Program-made: the position numbers and the translations under genes
Notes under the pieces: generated by a model
Databases searched by the model: none
What the model saw: the letters and a program-made list of their open reading frames with translations, nothing else
Told to the model about the DNA's origin: nothing
Source of the DNA: Nitrospira sp.
GTDB lineage: Bacteria; Nitrospirota; Nitrospiria; Nitrospirales; Nitrospiraceae
Assembly: GCA_029194535.1 (NCBI GenBank)
Contig: JARFXR010000001.1
Coordinates: forward strand, 744,001-808,000
Length of the DNA stretch: 64,000 nucleotides
Direction of reading: 5' to 3'
Shown here: one piece after another, positions 27,748-37,534 of the stretch
How the letters are laid out: each line of letters begins with the position of its first letter
Numbering within the stretch: the stretch's first letter is position 1

Positions 27748-27828
27748 ACAAAGACTCCCGACCCCTTTTCTTTGCGTCAGCCGATCTTCCACCAGACCGG
27801 AAAGGGCGCGCCGATCAGCCGACTCTTC

Positions 27829-28503
27829 CTACTTCTTGACGATCTCCAGCAGCTCCACCTCGAAGATGAGCGTCGCGCCCGGCTTGATGGTCGGGGGTGA
27901 GCCTCGGTCGCCGTAGGCGATGGCCGAGGGACAGACCAGCTTACTCTTGCCGCCCACCTTGATCAGTTGCACGCCTTCCGTCCAGCACTTGATCACCTGG
28001 TTCAGAGGAAACGTCGCCGGTTCGCCGCGCTTGACGGAGCTGTCGAAGACGGTGCCGTCGATCAGCGTCCCGTGATAGTGGACTTTGACCGTGTCGGTGG
28101 CCGTGGGCGTCGCGCCCTTGCCTTCCTTGATGGTCGTCACGATGGCTCCGGAGTCGGTCTTCTTGGCTCCGGATTCGGCCGCCGCTTTCGCCAGGAAGGC
28201 CGCTCCAGCCTTCTTTTCGGTGTCGGCGACGGCGGCGGCGCGGGTCTGCTGCACTTGGTTGACCTTGGGTCCGAACGCTTGCAGGTCGACCTTCGGGGTC
28301 TTCTTGAGGACGCCGTCGGTCATGCCGGCTCGCACGAAGTCGAGTTCGGATTCCGTGAGCGCGAACGGGGTCAGCGACTGGCTGATCAAGAGTCCCAAGG
28401 CATAGAAAGTTTTCTGATCATCGGTGGAGGGATCCGCGGCGCCGGCCGGCATGGCCGACAGCATCAGGCTCAGCAGCACAATCACGATCGTCACTGGGCG
28501 CAT
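27829..28503 (-). CDS. FKBP-type peptidyl-prolyl isomerase, exported
   Basis: 224 residues. A signal peptide ([16 protein letters not shown]) precedes an N-terminal helical dimerisation domain typical of FkpA/Mip proteins ([25 protein letters not shown]), a helical linker rich in Ala and Lys, and a C-terminal FKBP domain. That domain has [20 protein letters not shown], a [20 protein letters not shown] block, [20 protein letters not shown] and EIV. It assists folding in the periplasm. The stop lies about 50 bases from the right end of the transposon. Confidence 0.93.
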   Translation of the reverse strand: MRPVTIVIVLLSLMLSAMPAGAADPSTDDQKTFYALGLLISQSLTPFALTESELDFVRAGMTDGVLKKTPKVDLQAFGPKVNQVQQTRAAAVADTEKKAGAAFLAKAAAESGAKKTDSGAIVTTIKEGKGATPTATDTVKVHYHGTLIDGTVFDSSVKRGEPATFPLNQVIKCWTEGVQLIKVGGKSKLVCPSAIAYGDRGSPPTIKPGATLIFEVELLEIVKK

Positions 28504-28705
28504 GAGAGATCCTTTCTGATAAGAAGTAAGGCCAAACCATCACACCATATGCTACCTGAGGAGCAAGCTCAATACTTTTCTCCGATAGCCGAAGGCCCCC
28601 GACAACCGCCGGCTTGCAGCTCCGGCGACGATCTGCCGGAATAGTTGCGCCGGGCTCGATGCAACGGTACACTGCGCCTCCAGCCTGGTGCGCAGGCAAG
28701 CCTGC

Positions 28706-30145
28706 ATGATTCTTACCTTCGTTATTCTCTATCTGGCGGTCTCGGTCGGGGTCGGGCTCTATGCCGCCAGGCGCGTGCACGACGCCAAGGACTTCGCGGT
28801 CGCCGGTCGTTCGCTACCTCTTCCGATCGCGGCCGCGACCGTCTTTGCGACCTGGTTCGGCGCCGAGGCCCTCATGGGCATGTCGGCAACCTTCGTCAAA
28901 GAAGGGCTGCGCGGCGTCGTGGCCGATCCGTTCGGCTCGACACTCTGTCTGGTGCTTGCCGGGCTGTTTTTCGCGCCGCGCTTCTACCGGCTGAATCTGC
29001 TCACCGTCGGGGATTATTACCGGTTGCGCTACGACCGCCGGGTGGAAGTCCTCTGCACGCTCTGCATTGTGGCGTCGTACATCGGATGGGTGGCCGCGCA
29101 GTTCAAAGTGCTGGGGCTCGTTCTGAACGTGGTCACCGAAGGCGCGGTGAGCCAACAGGCGGGGATGGTCATCGGCGCGATGATCGTGCTGACCTATACT
29201 ACCTTCGGCGGTATGTTCTCCGTGGCGATTCTCGACTTCGTGCAGCTCTCGGTGATCATCGGCGGACTGTTGTACATTGTATCGGTCGTCAGCGGCCTGG
29301 CCGGCGGGGCGGGCGCCGTCATCAGCCACGCGGCGCAGGCCGGCAAGCTGGAGTTCTTCCCTCCGGCGTCGCTCGACGCCTGGATCCCGTTCGTCGGCGC
29401 CGGCGTGACGATGATGTTGGGCTCTATCCCGCAGCAGGACGTGTTTCAGCGGATTACGTCGGCTAAGGACGAGCGGACGGCGGTCCGAGGGTCGTTGGCC
29501 GGCGCGGCGCTCTATTTCTCGTTCTGTTTCGTTCCGATGTTCTTGGCCTACGCGGCGCTGCTCGTGGATCCGGACAAGTTTGGGACGCTGCTCCGGCAGG
29601 ATTCTCAATTGGTGCTGCCGACGCTGATCGTCGAACACACGCCGGCCCTGGCGCAGATTCTATTCTTCGGCGCCGTTCTGTCTGCCGTGATGAGCTGTGC
29701 GAGCGCCACGCTGCTCGCTCCCTCGGTCGCATTGAGTGAAAACGTCATCAAGGGGCTGATGCCGGCGTTGGATGAACGAGGCTTTCTCAGGATGATGCGG
29801 ATTGTGTTGGTGGGATTCGCCGCCGTCGTGCTGGCGATCGCCTTCAGGTCGGACGCCAGCATCTATCAGTTGGTGGTCAACACCTACAAAGTCACGCTGG
29901 TGGCGGCGTTCGTTCCGCTGGCGGCAGGTCTCTATTGGCGCGACGCCACGGTCACGGGCGCTCTGTGGGCGATCGGCTTGGGTCTCTTGACCTGGATCGC
30001 GGGGGAAGTGCTCAGCCCCGAGCAGCCGGTCTGGCCGCCGCAGCTCCTGGGGCTGCTGATGGCCGGAGTCGGCATGCTCGTCGGCTCCAAGGCGCATCTG
30101 CTCTCCGGCCGGTCGAATGCGGCTCGCGAGGTCCCATCCGACTAA
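28706..30145 (+). CDS. Sodium/solute symporter family permease
   Basis: About 479 residues from ATG 28706 (GTG 28688 is an in-frame alternative). Thirteen or so hydrophobic helices are present, with family signatures AGRSLPLPIAAATVFATWFG, TVGDYYRLRYDRRVEVL and TYTTFGGMFSVAILDFVQ, as in SSS transporters driven by sodium (PutP/PanF-like). The solute is unknown. It lies nine bases before the penicillin-binding protein frame, but the functions do not obviously match. Confidence 0.88.
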   Translation: MILTFVILYLAVSVGVGLYAARRVHDAKDFAVAGRSLPLPIAAATVFATWFGAEALMGMSATFVKEGLRGVVADPFGSTLCLVLAGLFFAPRFYRLNLLTVGDYYRLRYDRRVEVLCTLCIVASYIGWVAAQFKVLGLVLNVVTEGAVSQQAGMVIGAMIVLTYTTFGGMFSVAILDFVQLSVIIGGLLYIVSVVSGLAGGAGAVISHAAQAGKLEFFPPASLDAWIPFVGAGVTMMLGSIPQQDVFQRITSAKDERTAVRGSLAGAALYFSFCFVPMFLAYAALLVDPDKFGTLLRQDSQLVLPTLIVEHTPALAQILFFGAVLSAVMSCASATLLAPSVALSENVIKGLMPALDERGFLRMMRIVLVGFAAVVLAIAFRSDASIYQLVVNTYKVTLVAAFVPLAAGLYWRDATVTGALWAIGLGLLTWIAGEVLSPEQPVWPPQLLGLLMAGVGMLVGSKAHLLSGRSNAAREVPSD

Positions 30146-30166
30146 AATCCCGTCGTGGTAACCGCC

Positions 30167-32479
30167 ATGCGTGCATGGATGCGGACAGTCGGGCGTTCCC
30201 CTTGGCTCATCCGAGGCACTGTGGCCGCGGCAGGCGGAGCCCTGCTCCTGCTGCTCGCGGTGGGCGCCTACGGAGCCTACCTCGCGACGTTCCTCGAATT
30301 GCCGAAACGCGAGGACCATCCGCCGTTGCGGCTCTATGCTGCGCCGTTCCAGTTGAAATCCGACCTGACGATCAAAGAGTCGCGGTTGCTCGAGCGGCTG
30401 CAGCGGCTCGGCTACCAGGCCGTGACCGGCGAAGTCGCGACTCCGGGAGACTATCGCCTGAGCGCCGAGGCGTTGACGATCTATCTGCGCGCGCAGCCCG
30501 AGAGTCTCCTGAAAGCCCGCCTGATCCACCTGACGTTGGATCGGGGAACGATCGTGGAAGTTCTGTCGATGCCGGATCGGACTCCCGTGTTCCCCGTCTA
30601 TCTGGAGCCCGAGTTGATCAGCGGGTTGCGGGGCGGGTCCAGACAGGTGCGCGAATGGGTCCCTCTTGCGGATATGCCGCCGTTCATCGTGGACGCGGTG
30701 CTGTCCGTCGAGGATCGCCGCTTCTTCTCGCATGTCGGCATTGATCCGGTCGCGATCGGCCGGGCCGTCTGGCGGAACCTGACGAGCGGCCTGGTCGTGC
30801 AGGGCGGCAGCACCATCACCCAGCAGCTCGCGAAGAATCTCTTCTATTCGCCCCAGCGGACATTCGTCCGGAAGCTGAAAGAGGCGCTGGCCGCCGTCGT
30901 GCTGGAAGTGAAGTATCGCAAGCAAGACATTCTGGAGAGTTACCTCAACGAAATTTACCTGGGCCAGGCGGGCTTCGTCTCGATCTACGGGATCAGCGAG
31001 GCGGCGCATCGCTATTTCGGGAAATCGCTGTCGCAACTCACCGTCGCGGAGACGGCGCTGGTCGCCGGTTTGATCAAGGGCCCCAACACCTATGCGCCGA
31101 CGAAGCATCCGGAGGCGGCCGTCGAACGCCGGGACGTGGTGCTTCGCATGCTGCGGGAACGGGGGCGGCTCACGGAAGCAGCATGGAAGACGTCCGTGAA
31201 CGAGCCGCTTCGTGTCGTGCCGCCCGACGATGTGTTGGCGGACGCGCCCTACTTCGTGGATGCCGCGTTGCGGCACGTGGAAGAGACGGTCGGGACGCCG
31301 CTGCCGGAAGGACTGCGGATCGACAGCACGCTCGATCCGATTCTCCAGCAGGTCTCGACCGACGCGGTGGAACAGGGGTTGAAGCAGCTGGAGCGGACCG
31401 TGCCGGCGCTTGCCGCAGCGGGCCAGCCGGTTCAAGCCTCGGTCATCATCCTGGAGCAGACGACCGGTTCCATCCTGGCCCTCGTGGGAGGACGGGATTA
31501 TCGGCTCAGCCAGTTCAACCGGGCCGTCCAGGCCCGCCGGCAAGCCGGGTCACTCTTCAAGCCGTTCGTCTATCTGGCCGCCTTCGAAGCGTCTCGGGAA
31601 GGGAAAGGGCCGAACCTGACGGCTGCCAGTCTACTGGCGGATGAACCGGTCACGTTCGAGTCCGAGACCGGAGCCTGGTCGCCCAGGAACTATGACCGCC
31701 AGTTCCGCGGCCGCGTGACCGTGCGCAGCGCCTTGGAGCAGTCGCTCAACGTGCCTGCGGTCCGGGTTGCTCAAGCGGTGGGCACCCGAGCTGTGACGGA
31801 TCTGCTCAAGCAGCTTGGGGTAACGAGCCCCTTGGCCGAGGACCTCTCGATCGCGCTGGGGAGTTCGTCCGTCTCGCTGCTGGAGATCACCGGTGCGTAC
31901 GGCTCGGTTGCGAACGGGGGGATTCGGGTTCGTCCGACCGTGGTCCGGTCGATCGCCGATAGCGAGGGCGCGTTTCTCTGGACCGCCACGCCCGATCGCA
32001 AGCAGGCCGTATCGGCCCAGGCGGCCTACGTGGTGACGTCGCTCCTGGACGGCGTCATTCAGCGGGGTACCGCGACCAAAGCCAAATCGCTCGGTTTCGC
32101 CGGTGCGATGGCAGGGAAAACGGGAACGACCGATGGCTATCGTGATGCTTGGTTCGTCGGCTATACGGCCGACCTCACGATCGGCGTGTGGGTGGGATTC
32201 GACGATGAGCAGCCGCTTCGTCTCACCGGGAGCCAGGCGGCGCTTCCGATCTGGATAGACATCGCGAGGCGCGTCGTGCCGGAAGGCGCCCCGCGGTTTC
32301 AGATTCCAACGGGCATCGTGACGCGCCGCGTCGATCCGAGGACCGGGCAGCTCGCAACCTCTCAATGTCCGGAGCAGGTGGCGGAGGTCTTTATCGACGG
32401 CACTGAGCCGAGCGTCTATTGCGAGGTTCATGGCGGAGGGATGTGGGAGCGATTGCGGCGCTCGTTCGGCCTCTCGTAG
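30167..32479 (+). CDS. Bifunctional penicillin-binding protein 1B-type
   Basis: About 770 residues; ATG 30167 and GTG 30155 are alternative starts. One membrane anchor (GTVAAAGGALLLLLAVGAYG) is followed by a UB2H-like region (about 45-130), the GT51 glycosyltransferase domain (SVEDRRFFSHVGIDPVAIGR, GGSTITQQLAKNLF, LNEIYLGQ) and the transpeptidase domain. That domain has the SxxK motif in AGSLFKPFVY, SxN in EQSLNVPAV and KTGTT. It polymerises and crosslinks peptidoglycan on the periplasmic side. All catalytic motifs are intact. The C-terminal Cys pair (SQCPEQ, VYCEVH) is a common finish. Confidence 0.94.
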   Translation: MRAWMRTVGRSPWLIRGTVAAAGGALLLLLAVGAYGAYLATFLELPKREDHPPLRLYAAPFQLKSDLTIKESRLLERLQRLGYQAVTGEVATPGDYRLSAEALTIYLRAQPESLLKARLIHLTLDRGTIVEVLSMPDRTPVFPVYLEPELISGLRGGSRQVREWVPLADMPPFIVDAVLSVEDRRFFSHVGIDPVAIGRAVWRNLTSGLVVQGGSTITQQLAKNLFYSPQRTFVRKLKEALAAVVLEVKYRKQDILESYLNEIYLGQAGFVSIYGISEAAHRYFGKSLSQLTVAETALVAGLIKGPNTYAPTKHPEAAVERRDVVLRMLRERGRLTEAAWKTSVNEPLRVVPPDDVLADAPYFVDAALRHVEETVGTPLPEGLRIDSTLDPILQQVSTDAVEQGLKQLERTVPALAAAGQPVQASVIILEQTTGSILALVGGRDYRLSQFNRAVQARRQAGSLFKPFVYLAAFEASREGKGPNLTAASLLADEPVTFESETGAWSPRNYDRQFRGRVTVRSALEQSLNVPAVRVAQAVGTRAVTDLLKQLGVTSPLAEDLSIALGSSSVSLLEITGAYGSVANGGIRVRPTVVRSIADSEGAFLWTATPDRKQAVSAQAAYVVTSLLDGVIQRGTATKAKSLGFAGAMAGKTGTTDGYRDAWFVGYTADLTIGVWVGFDDEQPLRLTGSQAALPIWIDIARRVVPEGAPRFQIPTGIVTRRVDPRTGQLATSQCPEQVAEVFIDGTEPSVYCEVHGGGMWERLRRSFGLS

Positions 32480-32569
32480 ACGGTGTCGGCGGTCGGGGTT
32501 TCGATTATCTGCTAGGCCATTCAGGACGGATGGTGTAATCTGGCGTGACATTGCGTGAGGAGGGTCGTG

Positions 32570-33013
32570 ATGAAGAAAAATGGATTCTCCGGCGACGACA
32601 ACATCACCCTCCTGGCAAGGGGGGTCCAGTTGAGAGGCGAGATTCGCGTCGAGGGCACGGTCCGGATCGACGGGCGCCTCGAAGGAGACATTCACACCAG
32701 CGGGCAGGTGATCATCGGCGAGGAGGGACTCGTGCAAGGGACCATCGATGCGGGCGTGGTGGTCAGCAGTGGTCGCATCAAGGCCGTCGTCACGGCCAGC
32801 GAACGGGTGCAGCTGCTCAAGACCGCCGTCTTGATCGGCGAAATCCATGCTCCGGTCTTGATGATGGAGGAAGGCGCGAAACTGCAAGGCGCCGCAGACA
32901 TGGGAGTCACGTCGTGGCCGGACGAAGTGCCCAAGCTCCCCGGTACCGTACACGAGATCTCCACCCATCGAACCAAACACGTCGTCGTCCTTGACAAGGA
33001 GTCGAACGCCTAG
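32570..33013 (+). CDS. Bactofilin (polymer-forming cytoskeletal protein)
   Basis: About 147 residues. AGGAGGG at 32558-32564 fits ATG 32570. The central part is the bactofilin beta-helix: VQLRGEIRVEGTVRIDGRLE, GDIHTSGQVIIGEEGLVQG, TIDAGVVVSSGRIKAVV and LIGEIHAPVLMMEEGAKL repeats. Tails are short and polar. Bactofilins polymerise without nucleotide and often work with peptidoglycan enzymes; the penicillin-binding protein gene immediately upstream fits such a role in cell shape. Confidence 0.92.
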   Translation: MKKNGFSGDDNITLLARGVQLRGEIRVEGTVRIDGRLEGDIHTSGQVIIGEEGLVQGTIDAGVVVSSGRIKAVVTASERVQLLKTAVLIGEIHAPVLMMEEGAKLQGAADMGVTSWPDEVPKLPGTVHEISTHRTKHVVVLDKESNA

Positions 33014-33047
33014 CGATAGTGGACTGGTCAACGGGGTCCAGGCACGC

Positions 33048-34121
33048 ATGACCAGACCGCAGCCGTTTACGGTTGTCTTTTTCGGGCTTCTTCTCTTTCT
33101 TCTCTATCAAATCGGACTCATCCTCCAGCCGTTCGTGTTTCCGGCTCTCTGGGCGGCGCTCCTCGTGCACGCGACCTATCCGCTCCATGAACGGTTGACC
33201 AGGCTTTGCGGCGGACGGGATACGCTCTCCGCCTCGATGTTGACGATCGGGGTTCTGGCTGTCGTCGTCGTGCCGTTGATCATCGTCGGCATCCTGCTCG
33301 TTCGTGAGACCAGGGACGCGGAAAAGGCGATCCGCTCCTGGATTGCCGAAGGGGGGCTGGATCGCCTGCCCGAGCAGGTCGCGGCCGTGCCGATGATCGG
33401 TGAATGGCTCCGCACCCTCGTCACCGGGCAAAATCTCCAGGAAATCTCGGTGGAACAGTCGGTCATCACCGGCGCCAAATTTCTCAGCCAGTTCTTCGTC
33501 GATCAAATGGGCGGCCTGTTGAAGAACACGTTGCTGCTCGTCTCGGATTTTTTCATCATGCTGCTGGTGCTGTTTTTCCTCTATAAAGAGGGCAGGGAAT
33601 GGACCGAGGTGCTCTACGAACTGATTCCCATGGACGGCTCGCACAAGCGCAAGATTCTGACCCGCCTCGATCAGGCGGTTCGGGCCGTGGTCAAGGGCAT
33701 GCTCGTTACGGCGACGGTGCAGGGTCTTCTGGCCGGCCTGGCATACCTGCTGCTCGGCGTGCCGTTTCCCGTCGTGCTCACCGCGCTGACGATCATTCTC
33801 GCGCCGATCCCGTTTGGAGGCACCGCGCTCGTCTGGGGGCCGGTCGTGGCGTATCTCTTCTGGACCGGGGTGATCTGGAAGGCGGTTGTGATGTTGGCAT
33901 GGGGGGTGGGTGTCGTCTCAATGGTGGATCAGTTCCTTCGCCCCTGGCTGATCGGCAAAGAGGTGCAGATCCCCGTCCTGTTTCTCGTCTTCAGCGTGCT
34001 CGGCGGTCTGGCGCTGTACGGCCTGATCGGTCTCTTCATCGGACCGGTTCTGGTCAGTCTCTTCATCACCGCGCTGCAGATTTATCGCGAAGAGTACCAC
34101 CAGACCGTGTCCGCCCCCTAG
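33048..34121 (+). CDS. AI-2E family (PerM/UPF0118-like) permease
   Basis: About 357 residues; ATG 33048 avoids the overlap with bactofilin that the longer frame would create. Seven to eight hydrophobic helices: the N-terminal pair (FTVVFFGLLLFLLYQIGLIL), a large loop of roughly 100 residues, and the C-terminal family motifs APIPFGGTALVWGPVVAYLF, VSMVDQFLRPWLIGKEVQIP and LFIGPVLVSLF. Members are variously linked with autoinducer-2 export or sodium/proton exchange, so the substrate is open. Confidence 0.88.
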   Translation: MTRPQPFTVVFFGLLLFLLYQIGLILQPFVFPALWAALLVHATYPLHERLTRLCGGRDTLSASMLTIGVLAVVVVPLIIVGILLVRETRDAEKAIRSWIAEGGLDRLPEQVAAVPMIGEWLRTLVTGQNLQEISVEQSVITGAKFLSQFFVDQMGGLLKNTLLLVSDFFIMLLVLFFLYKEGREWTEVLYELIPMDGSHKRKILTRLDQAVRAVVKGMLVTATVQGLLAGLAYLLLGVPFPVVLTALTIILAPIPFGGTALVWGPVVAYLFWTGVIWKAVVMLAWGVGVVSMVDQFLRPWLIGKEVQIPVLFLVFSVLGGLALYGLIGLFIGPVLVSLFITALQIYREEYHQTVSAP

Positions 34122-34463
34122 TCGTGTCCCGTCGCTGATCGCAGATTGCACCCCTTCTTTGCTCCGTCCGGACACACCCTGCTCGGTGGTGCGCCACGAC
34201 CGGGCCTCAAACGGAGCCAGGTGCTACTCCTGGTCCTGATCCGAAGATCATTCGGCCATGAAACTACTTGAGGTGTTGCACGCGGGTCCTGCCGCCGCCC
34301 AGCCGTGCTCACTGCGAAGGGGCTCGGCCAAAGATCGTCGGCTGGACCTCAAAGTCTGTGGCGCACGTCTGGGCCTTCGCGTTCCGCGCGGCTCGGGCGC
34401 CCAGGACGGCGTCACCCGCGAGCGGTCCCTTTCTATCGAGATATACAGATTTTCGGAGCAGGG
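34122..34463. other. Intergenic region between convergent genes
   Basis: About 340 bases between the permease stop and the end of the leftward DUF3365 gene. Several short open frames overlap here in all phases but none has a ribosome site. I found no tRNA and no convincing terminator. Confidence 0.45.
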
Positions 34464-35057
34464 CTATTCCAACGGAATCGTGATGGCGATGCCCCCCATG
34501 ATGTCGTTGAGCTTGAAGTCTCGCTTGGGACTGAGCGGGTGGCTGTTGTGACAGCTCACGCAGGCGGCGGACACGGCTCGGTCCGGATAGATGGCCTGGA
34601 AATACTGCTTCCGCCCGCTCGCCACGATGCCGGTCACGGGCGCGTCGGAGGACCTGTTCAGGGATTCCAAAGCCTTGCGCTCGAAGTCCGTTGCGGGGGC
34701 GTTGCGCTGGTAGATGGGGGACAGCCCGATCAGTCGGTAGCGGATGCCTTGGCCACTCTCGGCGACCAGTCTTCCGGAATGTTGGAGAAATTGCGCCGGG
34801 AGCGGCAAGGCGTTGTCCTGTTCCCAATGTTCCGCCGCGTTGACCACGCCCTTCTCCTGCATGCGATTGACGACCTGTTTCGTGTAAATCGTGCGGTCTG
34901 CCTGCAGCACGGCATGGACATAGCCGGCCACCTTTTCAGGCGGGATGCCGGCCGGCTGCGGCGCCTCTTTGGCCGAAAATGCCGTGGATCCGCTCCAACT
35001 GCAGAGAATTAGGAATGCGACGGTTGCGGCGGAATGCGGGAGTCGGAGACGGTACAT
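34464..35057 (-). CDS. Tll0287-like (DUF3365) exported protein with CxxCH haem site
   Basis: About 197 residues; AAAGGAGG before ATG 35055-35057 fixes the start. The signal peptide is AATVAFLILCSWSGSTAF. The mature part has the DUF3365 pattern: HAVLQADRTIYTKQVVNRM, LPLPAQFL, YRLIGLSPIYQRN, a PAS-like middle and ACVSCHNSHPLSPK, one CxxCH haem-c site, then FKLNDIMGGIAI. It is the last gene of the signalling operon, its start lying 49 bases inside the end of the histidine kinase gene. A haem- or redox-sensing partner of the kinase is a reasonable inference. Confidence 0.88.
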   Translation of the reverse strand: MYRLRLPHSAATVAFLILCSWSGSTAFSAKEAPQPAGIPPEKVAGYVHAVLQADRTIYTKQVVNRMQEKGVVNAAEHWEQDNALPLPAQFLQHSGRLVAESGQGIRYRLIGLSPIYQRNAPATDFERKALESLNRSSDAPVTGIVASGRKQYFQAIYPDRAVSAACVSCHNSHPLSPKRDFKLNDIMGGIAITIPLE

Positions 35058-37534
35058 GGAGCCTCCTTTGACGAGGGGGACCGGGGCGCCGCCGGAAGGG
35101 TGATGATGCAAGAGGTACCTTGCCCTTCCACGCTTTCCAACCGAATATCACCGCCGAACTTCCTGATGATTCGGCGTGCGACGGTGAGACCGAGACCCGA
35201 CCCTTCTCCCTGTCCCTTCGTCGTGAAGAATGGATCGAAGATTCTTGAGAGGTGCTGTTTGGGGATCCCCGGCCCTGAGTCGGCAATCGTGGCAACGACG
35301 GATTGATCCACCAGCGCGGTCGCGAGACGCAAGGTTCCCCGCCCCTTCATCGCCTGGACGGCGTTCGCCATGACGTTGTTCAACGCCTGCCTGAGCTGAT
35401 CGGGCGACACGACGACCGGGGTTTCACCCACGTAATCCCGCTCGATCTTCAGGGCGGACACATCTAGGGTCAGAGTGAGCGTGGCCAAGGTTCGATCGAT
35501 TTCCCGCTCAAGGGTCACGGATTGCCGCTGGTCGGAGGACTCGCGCGTGGTCACGCCGGTGAAGTCCCGGATGATGGACGCCATGCGTCTGCCGTGTTGC
35601 ACGATGTCCTGGGCGTATGATTTCACGCGTCCAAGATCGCCTTCTTCCTGGATCGCTTCTCCCAGACCGAGGATGCCGAACAGCGGGTTGTTGAGTTCGT
35701 GGCCGATGCCGGCCGTGAGGAGGCCGAGGCTGCCGGATTTCTCCGCCTGAATGAGATTGTCCTGCATGCGGCTCTCGTCTGTGGTGTCGCGCAGCACGAG
35801 TCCGACGCGATCGGATTCTCCGGGTCGCCCGATGACGCGGAACCATTGATACTGATAGAGGCGGAGGCCGAGCCGGATCTCAGCCCGCCCATCGTCGGTT
35901 CCTGACCCGAGGAGGGGAGCTAAGGGGTCGCGCAGCGCCATTTTGGAGCCGGCGGCCGCTCCGGCGCCCGAGATGGACAGGGCGGAGACCCGCGCGGTCT
36001 GCTCCTCAAGCTCCTGCCGCAGACGCCCCTGCTGGGTCGACTCGACCGGGAGGATTTCGAAGAGCTTCGCCGCGGTCGCGCTGCCGTTGGAGAAATGAAA
36101 GGCCTCGCGACCGGTTCGATTGACATATTGCACCGCTTCCTGCTCGTCGATGATGATGATCGGCGTGGGAACGGCGTCCAGAATCTGATCGGTGGATTCC
36201 TGGAGGTATTGGACTTCCTGGGTCTTCAGGTTGACCTGATCGGTCAAACCGGCGAAGGCGGCTTCGAGTTGCCGGTTCATGCGATTGAACTCCTCGGCCA
36301 GGGCTTCAAGCTCATCGCCGGTCTTGATGTGGATGGATTGCCGCAACTCTCCGCGCCCGATGGATTGCGCGGCCTGCTGCAATTCCCGGATCGGCGTGAC
36401 GATCCGGGTGGCCGCCAGATACCCAAGCGTCGCGAGCAGCGCGACCGCGATGGAGCCGAACACGGTCATCCAGGTCAGCAGGTGCCTGATGGGCCCGAAC
36501 AATTCATCTGAGGACTGCCAGACGAACGTATTCCATGACCCGACGTCGATCGCGCCGTTGGTGAGCCGGCTGGTTTCGGGAAGCGGAGAAAATCCGATGA
36601 TGGAGGAGGAACGGCCTCCATGGCCGTCGCTCGGCGCGCTGGTCCATCCAGGGTAGGGCCCCGTCACGAGCGGCACGATCCCGGCGTCGGACAGACTCAC
36701 TCCGGTGGGTAGGATGGGGCAACTCATCACGATCCCGCGATGGTCGATGAGCATGACGTGCCCGGTCTTGCCGAATCGGATCGGATGGGTTGAAGGGGAG
36801 AAGAATTCCTTGGCGTCGATCACCCGGTGGAGGACGCCGACCACCTCATACCCCAGACTGTCCATAATCGGGAGAGAGATCGAAAAGGCGTAGGTGCCGG
36901 CCAGGTCGTCGTAGTAGACGTCTTCTATATAGAGTTGGCCGATCCCCTTCTTGTAGGTGCCCTTCCACCACGCCGATTCGCCGTTCGAAAAACGCGGCCT
37001 CTGTGTGAGGGCCGCCACAAGAGATCCTTGAATGTCCGTGAGGAACAGCATCTTGGTGGCGCCGCGGACGACTTGGGGAATCAATTGATCCGGCTCGCTT
37101 CTCGCCCCGGTGTAAAACTCGCGCAACAAAATGGCGATGGAATTCTCGGTCACGGCCTTGATGGCGGCCGGGTCTTTGGATTCCCATTTCGCCCGCTGCT
37201 CCTCCAGAAGCGGATCCGGCATCGACGACGTGCGAGCTTGGATGGTATCGCGGCGCCGTTCCAGCTCCCGGATCACCATCGGGTCCGAGGTGATCCGCGA
37301 ATTTCTCGCGATCTCTTCACCCACCAGGAGGTCGAGTTTTCTGGCCGCTTCAGTAGCCAAGGCCTTGAAACTTTCTCCGCTGACCTCGTGGATTTCTTTG
37401 GACCCTTGCCAGAAGGCCATTCCGAGGCCGACGAGGAGAGGGACCACCCCCACCAGGAGCATCGAAACGATCAATTTGGTATGGAGTCTCCATCCGCGAG
37501 TCGACGGCGCCGGCCCGCTGCCTCGGGGGGTCAC
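35009..37534 (-). CDS. Membrane sensor histidine kinase (dCache-HAMP-PAS-kinase)
   Basis: 841 residues from a GTG start overlapping the previous stop by four bases. Order: TM1 (about 20-42), a large periplasmic sensor of dCache type (about 45-345), TM2 (about 352-378), HAMP (about 378-430), a PAS-like region (about 450-570), a kinase core with GHELNNPL (phospho-acceptor His about 612), then the ATPase domain with NNVMANAVQAM, DSGPGIP, FDPFFTTK and GSGLGL. All boxes are intact. The periplasmic sensor suggests a small-molecule signal. Its natural output is the receiver protein at 38673-39110. Confidence 0.9.
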   Translation of the reverse strand: MTPRGSGPAPSTRGWRLHTKLIVSMLLVGVVPLLVGLGMAFWQGSKEIHEVSGESFKALATEAARKLDLLVGEEIARNSRITSDPMVIRELERRRDTIQARTSSMPDPLLEEQRAKWESKDPAAIKAVTENSIAILLREFYTGARSEPDQLIPQVVRGATKMLFLTDIQGSLVAALTQRPRFSNGESAWWKGTYKKGIGQLYIEDVYYDDLAGTYAFSISLPIMDSLGYEVVGVLHRVIDAKEFFSPSTHPIRFGKTGHVMLIDHRGIVMSCPILPTGVSLSDAGIVPLVTGPYPGWTSAPSDGHGGRSSSIIGFSPLPETSRLTNGAIDVGSWNTFVWQSSDELFGPIRHLLTWMTVFGSIAVALLATLGYLAATRIVTPIRELQQAAQSIGRGELRQSIHIKTGDELEALAEEFNRMNRQLEAAFAGLTDQVNLKTQEVQYLQESTDQILDAVPTPIIIIDEQEAVQYVNRTGREAFHFSNGSATAAKLFEILPVESTQQGRLRQELEEQTARVSALSISGAGAAAGSKMALRDPLAPLLGSGTDDGRAEIRLGLRLYQYQWFRVIGRPGESDRVGLVLRDTTDESRMQDNLIQAEKSGSLGLLTAGIGHELNNPLFGILGLGEAIQEEGDLGRVKSYAQDIVQHGRRMASIIRDFTGVTTRESSDQRQSVTLEREIDRTLATLTLTLDVSALKIERDYVGETPVVVSPDQLRQALNNVMANAVQAMKGRGTLRLATALVDQSVVATIADSGPGIPKQHLSRIFDPFFTTKGQGEGSGLGLTVARRIIRKFGGDIRLESVEGQGTSCIITLPAAPRSPSSKEAPCTVSDSRIPPQPSHS

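Larger units (their letters stand above)
27016..27777 (+). mobile_element. REP-associated tyrosine transposase element, copy 2
   Basis: Same 762-base segment as 15897-16658, same orientation, offset 11119 bases. The inverted ends are at 27020-27039 and 27750-27769. Flanking sequences differ from copy 1 on both sides, which fixes the element limits. The two copies bracket the whole Rhs block. Confidence 0.85.

Noticed and set aside
29660-31543. 627-codon minus-strand frame across the symporter and penicillin-binding protein genes
   Set aside because: Spans two well-supported plus-strand genes and has no recognisable domain.
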